Source: Planctomycetota bacterium (GTDB lineage Bacteria; Planctomycetota; UBA8742; UBA2392). From it: a stretch of DNA of 64,000 nucleotides. The stretch covers positions 1,269,489-1,333,488 of the forward strand of contig JAOSKM010000001.1 in NCBI GenBank assembly GCA_027493625.1. Direction: 5' to 3'. Positions 8,372-17,143 of the stretch are shown piece after piece. The notes below the pieces were generated by a model. The model was not told where the DNA came from, made no database searches, and saw only the letters and a list, made by a program, of their open reading frames with translations. The position numbers and the translations under genes were made by a program. Positions within the stretch are counted from its first letter, which is position 1, and each line of letters begins with the position of its first letter.

Positions 8372-9589
8372 TCAGTCCGTGCGGTCGTCTTCCGCGGTCT
8401 CGATCGGCAGGCGGGCGCGGACTTCGGCGGGCAGGCCGGTGAAGAACAGCGGCATGTAGCGCGCCGGATACAGGATTCCCTGTCCGTTCTTGTACAGGCG
8501 CTTGACGATGGGGATGTGCGCCACGCCCAGCTTTCCCATGTACAGGATCTCGAAATCCTCCGGGCTGGTCTGCCACAGTTCGCGCACCTGCTCGTAGCCG
8601 AAGAAGTAGATGTGGTCCTTGGTATAGCCGCCGCCGCGGAACACACGCTCGCAGATCGCGTAGGCTTCCGCCTTCGTGAACTTGTGCTGCTGCACCAACG
8701 CGTTGAAGATCTCGCCGAAGCTGAGTTCTTCCTTGTCCATCAGGTACACGGCCTTCACGCGCCCTGCCAGCAGCCGGCGCCGCCGGTTGCTGAGCACGCC
8801 GGCCAGTTCCTCGTTGAAGGTGGCGAGCCCTTCCTCGGTAGCCAGGTAGCCCGAGGCCGGCAGATCCACGCGCGGGAAACCATGAAAGAACAGCGCCCGG
8901 AAGGGCTGCATCTCGCCGTTGCGGGTACGCAGCACGTGGGTCTGCACCTCGTGCACGCCCAGGCTGGCGATGTCGTTGGCGCTGTAGGTGGCGCCCTTGC
9001 GCAGCGCCACGGAAAGCTCGCCGGCCGCGGCGTCGGATGACAGGTAGGTGCGCACGCGCACGCTGCACAGGAAGCGCTGCCTGCGCACGATGGCATCGAG
9101 CTTGGACTTGGCTTCGCGGGCGTCGACCTGGTCCGGGTCCTCAGGCTCGGGCTCCAGCTTCAGCCATTCCTCGGCCTTGCTGAGCGTCTTCTTGTCGGCG
9201 GTGCCGAACAGCAGTCTTGACCTGTCAATGAACTCGGGCGTGTTGCGGCTTTCCAGCATGCAGATGGTGTTGAACACCTCGTCGCGCTTGGCCCGGTAGA
9301 TACGCCCCAGTTCGGAGTCCACGATCGGCAGGTTCAGCAGCTCGACCTTGGTGTGCTCGGGGTCGAACTGCAGCTCGCGATAGCGGTAGCGCGGGTTGTT
9401 GCGCGGCGTCTTTTCGCGCGTGATGTAGGCGCGCGCGACTTCGCTGCTGTTGGATGGGTTGATGTACTTCAACACCCGCAGGCGCGAACTCGCCATGGTG
9501 ATGTGGCGGTCGGCCTCCAGCAGCAAAAAGAAGTCCTGGCTCTCGAAGGCCTCCTGGAAAATCTTTTCTGTGCGTCGCGAGTCGTTCAC
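8372..9589 (-). CDS. MATCAP/DUF1704-type zinc metallopeptidase ('QEGLA motif' family)
   Basis: 405 residues. The key segment is GVHEVQTHVLRTRNG at about 211-225, an HExxxH zinc motif (H213, E214, H218), followed by YLATEEGLATFNEE near 250-260, the counterpart of the QEGLA motif that supplies the third zinc ligand. These define the family that includes bacterial 'flavohemoglobin expression-modulating QEGLA' proteins and the eukaryotic tubulin carboxypeptidase MATCAP. The bacterial substrate is unknown. No signal peptide is visible, so it is probably cytoplasmic. It stands alone, with an antitoxin/toxin pair diverging upstream. Confidence 0.82.
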   Translation of the reverse strand: MNDSRRTEKIFQEAFESQDFFLLLEADRHITMASSRLRVLKYINPSNSSEVARAYITREKTPRNNPRYRYRELQFDPEHTKVELLNLPIVDSELGRIYRAKRDEVFNTICMLESRNTPEFIDRSRLLFGTADKKTLSKAEEWLKLEPEPEDPDQVDAREAKSKLDAIVRRQRFLCSVRVRTYLSSDAAAGELSVALRKGATYSANDIASLGVHEVQTHVLRTRNGEMQPFRALFFHGFPRVDLPASGYLATEEGLATFNEELAGVLSNRRRRLLAGRVKAVYLMDKEELSFGEIFNALVQQHKFTKAEAYAICERVFRGGGYTKDHIYFFGYEQVRELWQTSPEDFEILYMGKLGVAHIPIVKRLYKNGQGILYPARYMPLFFTGLPAEVRARLPIETAEDDRTD

Positions 9590-9678
9590 AACGCAAAGTA
9601 TGCCCGGCCCTGAACGGTTTGCCAGACCCGCGCAACTCAGGCTTCTTCGAGGATTGCGGGTCTGATAAACTATTCCGC

Positions 9679-9892
9679 ATGATTCCAGGCATTGAAAAAC
9701 TGAGCACCGCCGAAAAAACTCGCCCTGCTGGAGTTGCTCTGTGAAAGCCTGGCGGAAGCGCCGGATGACGTTTCGCTTTCGGAATCCCAGCGCCGCTTGA
9801 TACGCGACCGTCTGCAGGAGTATCGGCGGAACCCCACTCCCGGCAAGCCGCTCGAGCAGGCGCTTAACGAAATCAGGGCAGGCCGCAAGTGA
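9679..9892 (+). CDS. Addiction-module antitoxin (frameshifted in this sequence)
   Basis: The ATG at 9679 opens MIPGIEKLSTAEK, then the frame breaks at the A6 run 9713-9718 and would stop at 9742. Removing one A restores a 70-residue protein continuing LALLELLCESLAEAPDDV and ending EIRAGRK at 9892. That matches the short addiction-module component family (Unstab_antitox type, PF09720), with its LSxxQR helix and NPTPGKPLEQAL tail. Its stop overlaps the toxin start as GTGA, the normal coupled layout. A sequencing error is the simplest explanation. A true loss would leave the toxin unguarded, which is unlikely unless the toxin is inactive. Confidence 0.8.
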
Positions 9893-10191
9893 AACCGGTC
9901 CATCTTCAGGACGCCGCCTTTCTGGACTTGGCAGAGGCGGACCATTGGTACGAATCCAAGCTTCCTGGCCTGGGTGATGACTTGCTGAATGAGTTCAGGG
10001 CGACTTCGGCAAAGATTGCCGAAAGGCCACGCAGTTACCGCGAAGTCGAGGGTGGCGCGCGGCGAGCCTTACTCCGGCGGTTTCCATACATGATCATCTT
10101 CGTCGAAGAGGACACCACCATCGAAGTGATTGCGGTGATGCACACTCATCGCAATCCCGATGTGTGGAAGAGCCGACTGCGACCGCGCTAG
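9889..10191 (+). CDS. ParE/RelE-type toxin
   Basis: 100 residues starting at a GTG that overlaps the antitoxin stop. The fold signature is visible: an N-terminal AFLDLAEADHWYES, a central RPRSYREVEGGARRALLRRFPYMI and a C-terminal strand VIAVMHTHRNPDVW. ParE-like toxins block gyrase and RelE-like ones cleave mRNA; which applies here cannot be told from sequence. The 3' end overlaps the convergent ffh stop by a few bases. Confidence 0.85.
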   Translation: MKPVHLQDAAFLDLAEADHWYESKLPGLGDDLLNEFRATSAKIAERPRSYREVEGGARRALLRRFPYMIIFVEEDTTIEVIAVMHTHRNPDVWKSRLRPR

Positions 10192-11659
10192 TCCAGATTG
10201 AAATCACGCCGGAAGGCTGCCATGTCGCCGGCGGCGCGGCGCACATTGGCCTTGGCCCGCTTCTTGGACGACTTCAGCGCCTTCATCTGCTGCTTGGCCG
10301 CCTTCTTCTTGTCGCGCCCCAGCTTCCAGGCGGCGGCCTTGCCCATCAGTCCCTGGCTTTTCAGCCCCTGCACCATCTCGCGCATCTGCTCGAAGCTCTT
10401 GAGCAGGCGGTTCAGCTCGTCCTGGCTGCGCCCGGAACCCGCGGCGATGCGCCGCTTGCGCGAAAGGTTCAACTGCTCGGGCAGGCGCCGCTCCTTGGGC
10501 GTCATGGACAGGATCAGCGCCTCCACGTGATCGAGACCGCGCTCGTTGACCTGGTCCAGCGGCAGGTCCTGCGCGCCGGGGATCATCTTCAGCAGGTCCT
10601 GCATCGGGCCCATCTTGCGGATCGCCTTGATCTGCTGCAGGAAATCCTCCAGCGTGAACTCGTCCTCCAGCAGCTTCTGCTCGAGTTCAAGGGCCTGTTT
10701 CTCGTCGATCGCGCTCTGGGCCTTCTCCACCAGGCTGACCACGTCGCCCATGCCCAGGATGCGGCCGGCGATACGGTCGGCGTGGAACACCTCCAGGCCG
10801 TCCATCTTTTCGCTGACGCCGATGAAGCGGATCGGCTTGCCGGTAATGACGCGCACGGTCATCACCGCGCCGCCGCGGCTGTCGCCGTCCAGCTTGGTGA
10901 GGATCGCGCCGGTCAGCGGCAGCTTTTCGTCGAAGGCTTTGGCCGACTTCACGGCGTCCTGGCCGGTCATGCCGTCGCACACGAAAAAAAGACTTCGTCG
11001 GGCTGGGCGCGCTTGGCGACCTCCTGCACTTCCTTCATCAACGAGTCGTCAACGTGCAGGCGGCCGGCGGTGTCGAGAATGACCACGTCGTGGCCCTTCT
11101 TCTTGGCCTCGGCCACCGCGCGCTCGCACACTTCGGGCGGTGTGGCCTTGCGGTCGGCGAACACCGGGATTCCGATGCCCTTGCCCACCACTTCGAGCTG
11201 GTCCACGGCCGCGGGCCGCTGAAGGTCCGCGGCGACCAGCATGGGGTTCTTCTTGTACTTCTGCTTCAGATAGAGGGCGAGCTTGCCGCAGGTGGTGGTT
11301 TTGCCCGCGCCCTGCAGGCCGGCCATCAGGATCACCGTGGGCCGGTCGCCGCGGAACTTCATTTTTGCGCGGCCCTGCTCATCGACCGTGCCTTCCTCCT
11401 GCATCATGCGGATCAGCTCGTCGTGGACGATCTTGACGAACTGCTCGCCGGGGCGCACGCCCTGCAGCACTTCCGCGCCGAGCGCCTTTTCGCGCACGTT
11501 TTCGGTGAAGTTCTTGGCGACCTTGAGGCTCACGTCGGCCTCGAGCAGCGCGGTGCGGATGGCGCGCACGGCCTCGGTGACGTTTTCCTCGGTGATCTTG
11601 TCTGAGCCCGAAAGCTTGCGCCAAAGGTCAGTGAAGCGGCTGGAGATGTTGTCGAACAT
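10188..11659 (-). CDS. ffh: Signal recognition particle protein Ffh (frameshifted in this sequence)
   Basis: Two adjacent minus frames make one SRP54 protein. The first (11659-10967) has the N domain and GTPase G1 GLQGAGKTTTCGKLA, DLQRPAAVDQL and DTAGRLHVD. The second (to 10188) has TKLDGDSRGG, GVSEKMDGLEVF and the M domain with RIAAGSGRSQDELNRLLKSF. The break is at an A7 run on the plus strand (10984-10990), where PDEVFF should run into VCDGMTGQDAV. Five or eight bases restore the frame, five giving the usual spacing. SRP is essential, so this is almost certainly an indel error. It binds 4.5S RNA and delivers nascent membrane proteins to FtsY. Confidence 0.93.
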
Positions 11660-11855
11660 GCGTGGTCCTGAAATACGGTGACCGGTGAGTGTAACAGACG
11701 GCGAGGGTTATACATCCCGCCGTCCGGTTGCGCTAAGCGGGTTTAGCCATACACTTTCCAGCCAGTGACTTCGCCGGAGCGCAGTTTCGCGAGGTCGGGT
11801 CCAGCGCGGGTCGGTAAGCCGGCTGCTGCGCTAAAGATGTCCGAAAGGGACTGAG

Positions 11856-14435
11856 ATGAGCAAGCCGGAAGGCGAACACCGCCTGCATGCCAGGTTGCAA
11901 CCCGCGGCCGGCGACCACTCCGAAGACGCCTATCGCGGACGCCCCGGCGAGATTCTCGACCGCTACGAGCGCGGCGGCCACGTTGACAAGGTGGACCTGC
12001 TGACCGGCAAGGTCACACCCGAAGGTCGCGCCGTGCCCGCGGGCCAGCGTGCCCAGCAGGCCGAGCTCAACCGCGCCTGGCTCAAGGCCGAACGCGAGCG
12101 CCTGCAGGCCGGCAAGGGCGAGCCCCTCGCCGGCGCGGACGACGACGCGATCCAGCGCTTCCTCCGCACCCAAGGCCGCTTCGGCAGCGCGAGTGAAACC
12201 GACCTGCAGGCCAAGGCCGCAGCGGCGCAGGAGTACGCGGCCAAGCTGGCGGCGGAGTACTATCAGGCGGGAGACGGGAGGTTGGAGGCGGGAGTAACTG
12301 CCGAAGCTCCCGACTCCCGACTCCCGACTCCCGACTCAGTCAGCCGGCTTTCGTTCCTCCCCGTTTCCCGCTCCGACATGGCCGCCCGCGGCTGGGAGCA
12401 ATGCGACTTCGTGCTGGTCACCGGCGACGCTTACGTGGACCATCCCAGCTTCGCCAACGCCGTGATCGGCCGTGTACTGGAGTGGGCCGGTTTCAAGGTC
12501 GGCATCCTGTCGCAGCCGGACTACACCAACCCCGAGGCCTTCAAGGCGCTGGGCAAGCCGCGCCTGGCCTTTCTGGTCTCTGCCGGCAACCTGGACAGCA
12601 ACCTGAATGCCTACACCGCGCACAAGCTGCCGCGCAGTGACGACCCCTACACGTCGGGCGGCAAGCCGGGCAAACGGCCGGTGCGCGCGACCATCGTGTA
12701 CTGCAACATGATCCGCCGGGCGTTCGGCAAGGTGCCAGTGATCGTGGGCGGCATCGAGGCAAGCCAACGCCGCTTCAGCCATTACGACTACTGGGACGAC
12801 AAGGTGCGCCGCAGCGTGCTGCTGGACAGCAACGCAGACATGCTGGTGTTCGGCATGGGTGAGACGCAGATCGTCGAGCTCGCCCACAGGCTCAACCGCG
12901 GCGAGCCGCTGTCGCAGATCACCGACGTACGCGGCACAGCCTACGTCAAGAAGGACGGCGCGTTCCTGGAAGCGCCCGAGTACGTCGAACGCTTCGGTAA
13001 ACCGGTTCACACCCTGGATCACGAGGAACTGCTTCCCCCGCGCGAGGCGGGAGGCGCGAGTTCGGAGGCGGGAGTTAAGGCAGTAACTCCGGCCTCCCGA
13101 CTCCAAACTCCAAACTCACCGGACCGCGTCCAGGAACACCAGACAGAAACGCCCGCGCAGGTGCCCGAGTACCGCCGCAACTACGCCCTCGCGTTCAAGA
13201 AAATCTTCGATCAGCAGGACCCCGTGCGCGGCCGTCCGGTTGTGCAGCGCACCGGCAAGCTGAACGTGATCCAGCTTCCGCCGGCGCGCCTGCAATCGGA
13301 AGAAGAACTCGACCGCTGGTACGACCTGCCTTACACGCGCCTGCCCCACCCGGATTACGAGGCCCAGGGCGGCGTGCCGGCCTGGCTGACCACCCAGCAC
13401 AGCATCGTCACCCACCGCGGCTGCATGGGGAGCTGCACCTTCTGCGCGATCTGGATGCACCAGGGCCGCACCATCCAGTCGCGCTCGGCCGAGAGCATCG
13501 TGCAGGAGGCCGAAGCCATTACGCAGATGCCGAGCTTCAAGGGCTACATCAGCGACGTGGGCGGCCCGACCGCGAACATGTACGGCAACTACTGCAGCGT
13601 GCAGCAGACCCTTGGCGCCTGCAAAGACCGCGACTGCCTGCTGCCCGACCCCTGCCCGGCCCTGCGCCTGCACCTGGACAAGCAGATCGACATGCTCAAG
13701 CGCGTGCGCGCGGTGCCCGGCGTCAAGAAGGCCTTCATCGCTAGCGGCATCCGCCACGACATGCTGATCGACGACAAGGCGACCAAGGGTCAGGGCGACG
13801 CCTACATCGAGAACCTGGCCGCGCACCACACCAGCGGCCACCTGAAGGTCGCGCCCGAGCACTTGAGCGACGACGTGTTGACCCGCATGCGCAAGCCCGG
13901 CCTGCACAAGTACGAGGAGTTCAAGAAACGTTTCATTGAGGCCAGCAAGCGCGTCGGCAAAGAGCAGTACCTGGTGGCCTATTTCGTGAGCAGCCACCCG
14001 GGCTGCACCATGGACGAGCAGATCCGCCTGGCCGAGTATTTTAAGAAGAACAACTGGTCGCCCGAGCAGGTACAGGACTTCATCCCCACGCCCATGACGC
14101 CCGCCACGGCCATGTTCTACAGCGGCCACGACCCGGAAACCGGCGAGTTCGTTTACACCCCCACCACCATGCGCGAGAAGCGCCGCCAGCGCGCCCTGAT
14201 GCAGTTCACGCGCCCCGAGTTCCACGGCCGAGTGCGCAAGGCACTAAGAGAAGCCGGCCGCAAAGACCTGATCGGCACGCACCCGGAAGCGCTGGTGAAA
14301 CCGGGTCAAGAAGAAGACTGGGACGACGACAACCCCGCCCGCCCCGCCGGCATAGGGTCGGGCCCGGCCACGACGAAGAAGCGCAACAATCCTTACCGTG
14401 GAACGAGAAAGGCACGTCGAAAGCGTCGGAGTTAG
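11856..14435 (+). CDS. YgiQ family radical SAM protein (UPF0313) with two in-frame palindromic inserts
   Basis: 859 residues against about 740 in E. coli YgiQ. The conserved part begins near residue 168 with FLPVSRSDMAARGW and VLVTGDAYVDHPSF. The radical SAM cluster site CMGSCTFCAIWMHQGR lies near 522, followed by SDVGGPTANMYG and KVAPEHLSD. The reaction is unknown for the family. Residues 1-135 are a non-canonical charged N-terminal extension. Palindromic elements at 12267-12337 and 13047-13117 encode similar peptides of about 24 residues in the same frame: the first just before the conserved domain, the second in a linker before the radical SAM core. AAAGGGA precedes the ATG. Confidence 0.9.
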   Translation: MSKPEGEHRLHARLQPAAGDHSEDAYRGRPGEILDRYERGGHVDKVDLLTGKVTPEGRAVPAGQRAQQAELNRAWLKAERERLQAGKGEPLAGADDDAIQRFLRTQGRFGSASETDLQAKAAAAQEYAAKLAAEYYQAGDGRLEAGVTAEAPDSRLPTPDSVSRLSFLPVSRSDMAARGWEQCDFVLVTGDAYVDHPSFANAVIGRVLEWAGFKVGILSQPDYTNPEAFKALGKPRLAFLVSAGNLDSNLNAYTAHKLPRSDDPYTSGGKPGKRPVRATIVYCNMIRRAFGKVPVIVGGIEASQRRFSHYDYWDDKVRRSVLLDSNADMLVFGMGETQIVELAHRLNRGEPLSQITDVRGTAYVKKDGAFLEAPEYVERFGKPVHTLDHEELLPPREAGGASSEAGVKAVTPASRLQTPNSPDRVQEHQTETPAQVPEYRRNYALAFKKIFDQQDPVRGRPVVQRTGKLNVIQLPPARLQSEEELDRWYDLPYTRLPHPDYEAQGGVPAWLTTQHSIVTHRGCMGSCTFCAIWMHQGRTIQSRSAESIVQEAEAITQMPSFKGYISDVGGPTANMYGNYCSVQQTLGACKDRDCLLPDPCPALRLHLDKQIDMLKRVRAVPGVKKAFIASGIRHDMLIDDKATKGQGDAYIENLAAHHTSGHLKVAPEHLSDDVLTRMRKPGLHKYEEFKKRFIEASKRVGKEQYLVAYFVSSHPGCTMDEQIRLAEYFKKNNWSPEQVQDFIPTPMTPATAMFYSGHDPETGEFVYTPTTMREKRRQRALMQFTRPEFHGRVRKALREAGRKDLIGTHPEALVKPGQEEDWDDDNPARPAGIGSGPATTKKRNNPYRGTRKARRKRRS
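12267..12337. repeat. 71-bp heptamer palindrome, copy 1, inside the ygiQ-like gene
   Basis: Left arm: four heptamers GCGGGAG, ACGGGAG, GTTGGAG, GCGGGAG. Loop: 12 nt, TAACTGCCGAAG. Right arm: CTCCCGA four times, then CTC. The arms pair at about six of seven positions per unit. It is in frame and encodes a peptide of the form AGDGRLEAGV...SRLPTPDS. Confidence 0.85.
13047..13117. repeat. 71-bp heptamer palindrome, copy 2, inside the ygiQ-like gene
   Basis: Left arm: GCGGGAG, GCGCGAG, TTCGGAG, GCGGGAG. Loop: 12 nt, TTAAGGCAGTAA. Right arm: CTCCGGC, CTCCCGA, CTCCAAA, CTCCAAA, then CTC. Length, unit count and loop length equal copy 1. The loop carries GGCAGT where copy 1 has ACTGCC, as if inverted. 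The peptide AGGASSEAGV...SRLQTPNS is read in the same frame as copy 1. Confidence 0.85.
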
Positions 14436-14608
14436 CGGCGATTCGGTCTGACCCCACAGGTGCCTGAACCGTCCTGGCAACCGAAATTGCTGGGGAGGGG
14501 GCCCACTGCATCGATTCCTGAGCTTCAGCGCCGAACGGAATAGGACTTCGCCCGGCGGCAGCATTTCAGCTATTGTGACCTTGTTATCGCGTTTTATGCG
14601 GTGTGCTT

Positions 14609-16426
14609 ATGAGTCGCTTTGGACGCTCACCCGGCCGGCTGCTGTTTTCGCTGCGCGGCCGCTTGTTGTTCCTGATCTGCCTGGCCACGCTGCCGGCGAT
14701 CCTGTTCGCGTTCGTGGTCGCGCAGAACGAGCGTTCGGCTGCGCTGACACGCATGGAGCGGGAAGCCGAGCATGTAGCGACGCTGGCCAGTCGTGAGCAC
14801 GCCCACCAGATCCGCGGGGCGCGTGAGTTGCTGCAGTGGCTGGGTGAAAAGGTGGCACGCGAAGGAGAGCAGTCACCAGTGCTGACGGATCCTGACTTTC
14901 TGCGTGCCCTGTTGGCTGGCCATCCGCAACTCGCCAACATCGGCGTTCTTTCTGCTGACGGGCGAGTGCAGTCCAGCGCGTACCCCCTGGCCAGCTATCG
15001 CGACTGGCGTGACAACCCGGCCTATCAGGCCGCGATCCAGTCGAATCAGGTTGAAGCAGGCACCTATCTGGTTTCTCCCATCTTCGAGCGACCGACGCTG
15101 AACCATGCGTACGCGGTGAGGGACAGCGCCGGCCGGATCATGGCTGTTCTTTTCAACGGTCTGAACCTGGACTGGCTCGCCAGGATGGCTTCCGGAAGTC
15201 ATCTGCCTTACGGCACGGCGCTGACCATTACCGATCGCGACGGGCGCATCCTGGCTTACGGCGGTGGAGAAGAATTGGAGATCGCGGGCATGGATGCCCC
15301 CGTGATTCCTGGCCTGACCCAGCTCTCGAGTTCGGACACGGGGCGGACTCTCGAACTGGGCAACGGTGGCGTCGAACGGTATTTCGTGGGTGTGCCCCTG
15401 GAAGAGGCCCCGGGGCTTTACGTCGGCGCCGGTTTGCCTTTCCAGCACACGATGCAGACGGCCAATACGGCATTCTATCGGACGCTGCTGGGCCTGGGTG
15501 TATTGACGCTGTTCACGATTTCCGCCGTGTTCGTCGCCGCCGAGTTGGGAATCCTGCGGGGTCTGCGGTCACTGTCGCGGGCGGCGCAACGCCTGGCGGA
15601 AGGGAACCTTTCAGCACGCGTGATGAGCACGCGCGGACATGATGAATTGGCCATGCTGGGGGTCACGTTCAACCGCATGGCGGATTCGCTTGAGGCGCGT
15701 CACCGCGAAGCGGCTGATGCCCAGCAGCAACTGCGCGGCCTGGCCCGAAGGCTACAGATGGCGCGGGAGGAAGAGGCTTCGCGCATTTCGCGCGAACTGC
15801 ACGATGAGATCGGGCAGACCCTGACATCACTCAAGATGCACCTGTCAAACCTGGAATCCTGCTGCACACCGGAACGCGGAGCAGAAGCATGTACGCTCGC
15901 GTTGAGGGAATTCGTGTATAACATGAACACGCAGATCGGAGAGGCGATCGACTTCGTGCGCAGGATATCGTCCGAGTTGCGCCCGGGCGTGCTTGATAAA
16001 CTCGGCTTGAACGCCGCGCTGGACTGGCTGGCGGGTGAGACGCAGGCGCACGCCGATATCGTGGTCGAGGTGGACAGCGATTTTGAAGACGCCAACCTGG
16101 ACGAAGTTGTCAGCATCACACTCTTCCGCATCGCACAGGAAGCTCTCACCAACGTGTTGCGTCACGCCGGGGCGGAGTGCGTCGTCATTACTCTCGCCGC
16201 GAAAGACCGGCATGTGGTTATGATGGTGCGTGACGACGGTAGAGGCATGGACGGGGCTGAAGCCAACGCCCTCGATTCACTCGGCATCATCGGGATGCGC
16301 GAGCGCGCCGTACTCGTCGGCGGCACGCTGTCGATTGAGTCGACACCCGGCGCGGGCACGACGGTTCGGGTCGAGATCCCGTTGGCGCCCGACAAGGAAC
16401 GCACCGATGCGCATTCTGCTCGCTGA
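14609..16426 (+). CDS. NarL-type sensor histidine kinase with extracytoplasmic sensor and HAMP
   Basis: About 605 residues. A first membrane helix (about 18-40) and a second (about 290-315) bracket a 250-residue sensor domain of the Cache type (inferred from size and from the SYRDWRDNPAYQAA and VEAGTYLVSPI stretches). A HAMP linker follows (LSRAAQRLAEGNLSARV), then a HisKA_3 phosphoacceptor SRELHDEIGQTLTSLKMHL and an ATPase domain with DDGRGMDG and GIIGMRERA. The ATG at 14609 is preferred to a GTG two codons earlier. It overlaps the response regulator gene by 20 bp, so the pair is coupled. Confidence 0.93.
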   Translation: MSRFGRSPGRLLFSLRGRLLFLICLATLPAILFAFVVAQNERSAALTRMEREAEHVATLASREHAHQIRGARELLQWLGEKVAREGEQSPVLTDPDFLRALLAGHPQLANIGVLSADGRVQSSAYPLASYRDWRDNPAYQAAIQSNQVEAGTYLVSPIFERPTLNHAYAVRDSAGRIMAVLFNGLNLDWLARMASGSHLPYGTALTITDRDGRILAYGGGEELEIAGMDAPVIPGLTQLSSSDTGRTLELGNGGVERYFVGVPLEEAPGLYVGAGLPFQHTMQTANTAFYRTLLGLGVLTLFTISAVFVAAELGILRGLRSLSRAAQRLAEGNLSARVMSTRGHDELAMLGVTFNRMADSLEARHREAADAQQQLRGLARRLQMAREEEASRISRELHDEIGQTLTSLKMHLSNLESCCTPERGAEACTLALREFVYNMNTQIGEAIDFVRRISSELRPGVLDKLGLNAALDWLAGETQAHADIVVEVDSDFEDANLDEVVSITLFRIAQEALTNVLRHAGAECVVITLAAKDRHVVMMVRDDGRGMDGAEANALDSLGIIGMRERAVLVGGTLSIESTPGAGTTVRVEIPLAPDKERTDAHSAR

Positions 16427-17042
16427 TGATCACGCCATAATGCGCTCGGGCCTCCGCCGCATCATCATGGATGCGTTCGAAGATGCAGAAGTGGGCGAGG
16501 CCGGAAAGAGCGACGAGTTGCTGAAACTGGTCGCCGAGAAGCACTGGTCGATCCTGATCCTGGACATCGCCCTGGCGGATCGCAACAGCCTGGAGCTGGT
16601 TCCCGAAGTCCGGCAGCTGCGCCCGCACCTGCCGATCCTTGCGTTGAGCATGTACAGCGAGAGGCAGTTCGTCGTCCATGCTTTGCGCGTTGGTGTTTCC
16701 GGTTATGTCACCAAGGATCGCGCCCCCGAAGAACTGCTGCGCGCTATCCACACCATCCTCGAAGGTGAGCGCTACCTGAGCGAAGACGTGGCACGAAAAC
16801 TCGCCGATCACATCGCCGTCGGCGGGGATTCCGGCGGTGAGCCGCACGAACAGTTGTCGCCCCGCGAGTACGAGGTGTTCGTCTGTCTCGCTGAGGGGCT
16901 CATGGGTGCGGAGATTGCGCGTCGCCTCGATATCAGCGTGAAGACGGTCAGTACCTACCGCAGCCGCATCCTCACCAAGCTGGGCATAGGTTCGAACGCC
17001 CAGTTGATGCGCTACGCCCTGGAACGGGGCCTGGTGAAGTAG
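16407..17042 (+). CDS. NarL/FixJ family response regulator
   Basis: 211 residues starting at the ATG within the 3' end of the kinase gene. The receiver has LLADDHAIMR at the N terminus, the phosphoacceptor Asp in LILDIALADR and a Lys in YVTKDRAPEE. The usual Pro after the Asp loop is absent. A LuxR-type helix-turn-helix follows (LSPREYEVFVCLAEG, then AEIARRLDISVKTVSTYRSRI). It is a DNA-binding transcription factor phosphorylated by the upstream kinase; targets are unknown, with the neighbouring transporter a possibility. Confidence 0.94.
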   Translation: MRILLADDHAIMRSGLRRIIMDAFEDAEVGEAGKSDELLKLVAEKHWSILILDIALADRNSLELVPEVRQLRPHLPILALSMYSERQFVVHALRVGVSGYVTKDRAPEELLRAIHTILEGERYLSEDVARKLADHIAVGGDSGGEPHEQLSPREYEVFVCLAEGLMGAEIARRLDISVKTVSTYRSRILTKLGIGSNAQLMRYALERGLVK

Positions 17043-17143
17043 GCCATGTCAGACGTACTCCTACACGCGTTTTCTGAACATCCTACGCCGGTTTCCATGC
17101 CCTTCTGATATTCGCCCGCGCCGCGCACGCCTATCTTTCAGGC

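Noticed and set aside
14445-14480. GGTCTGACCCC-type sequence after the radical SAM gene as a REP element
   Set aside because: Only one short half-site, no convincing stem, and no second copy seen nearby.
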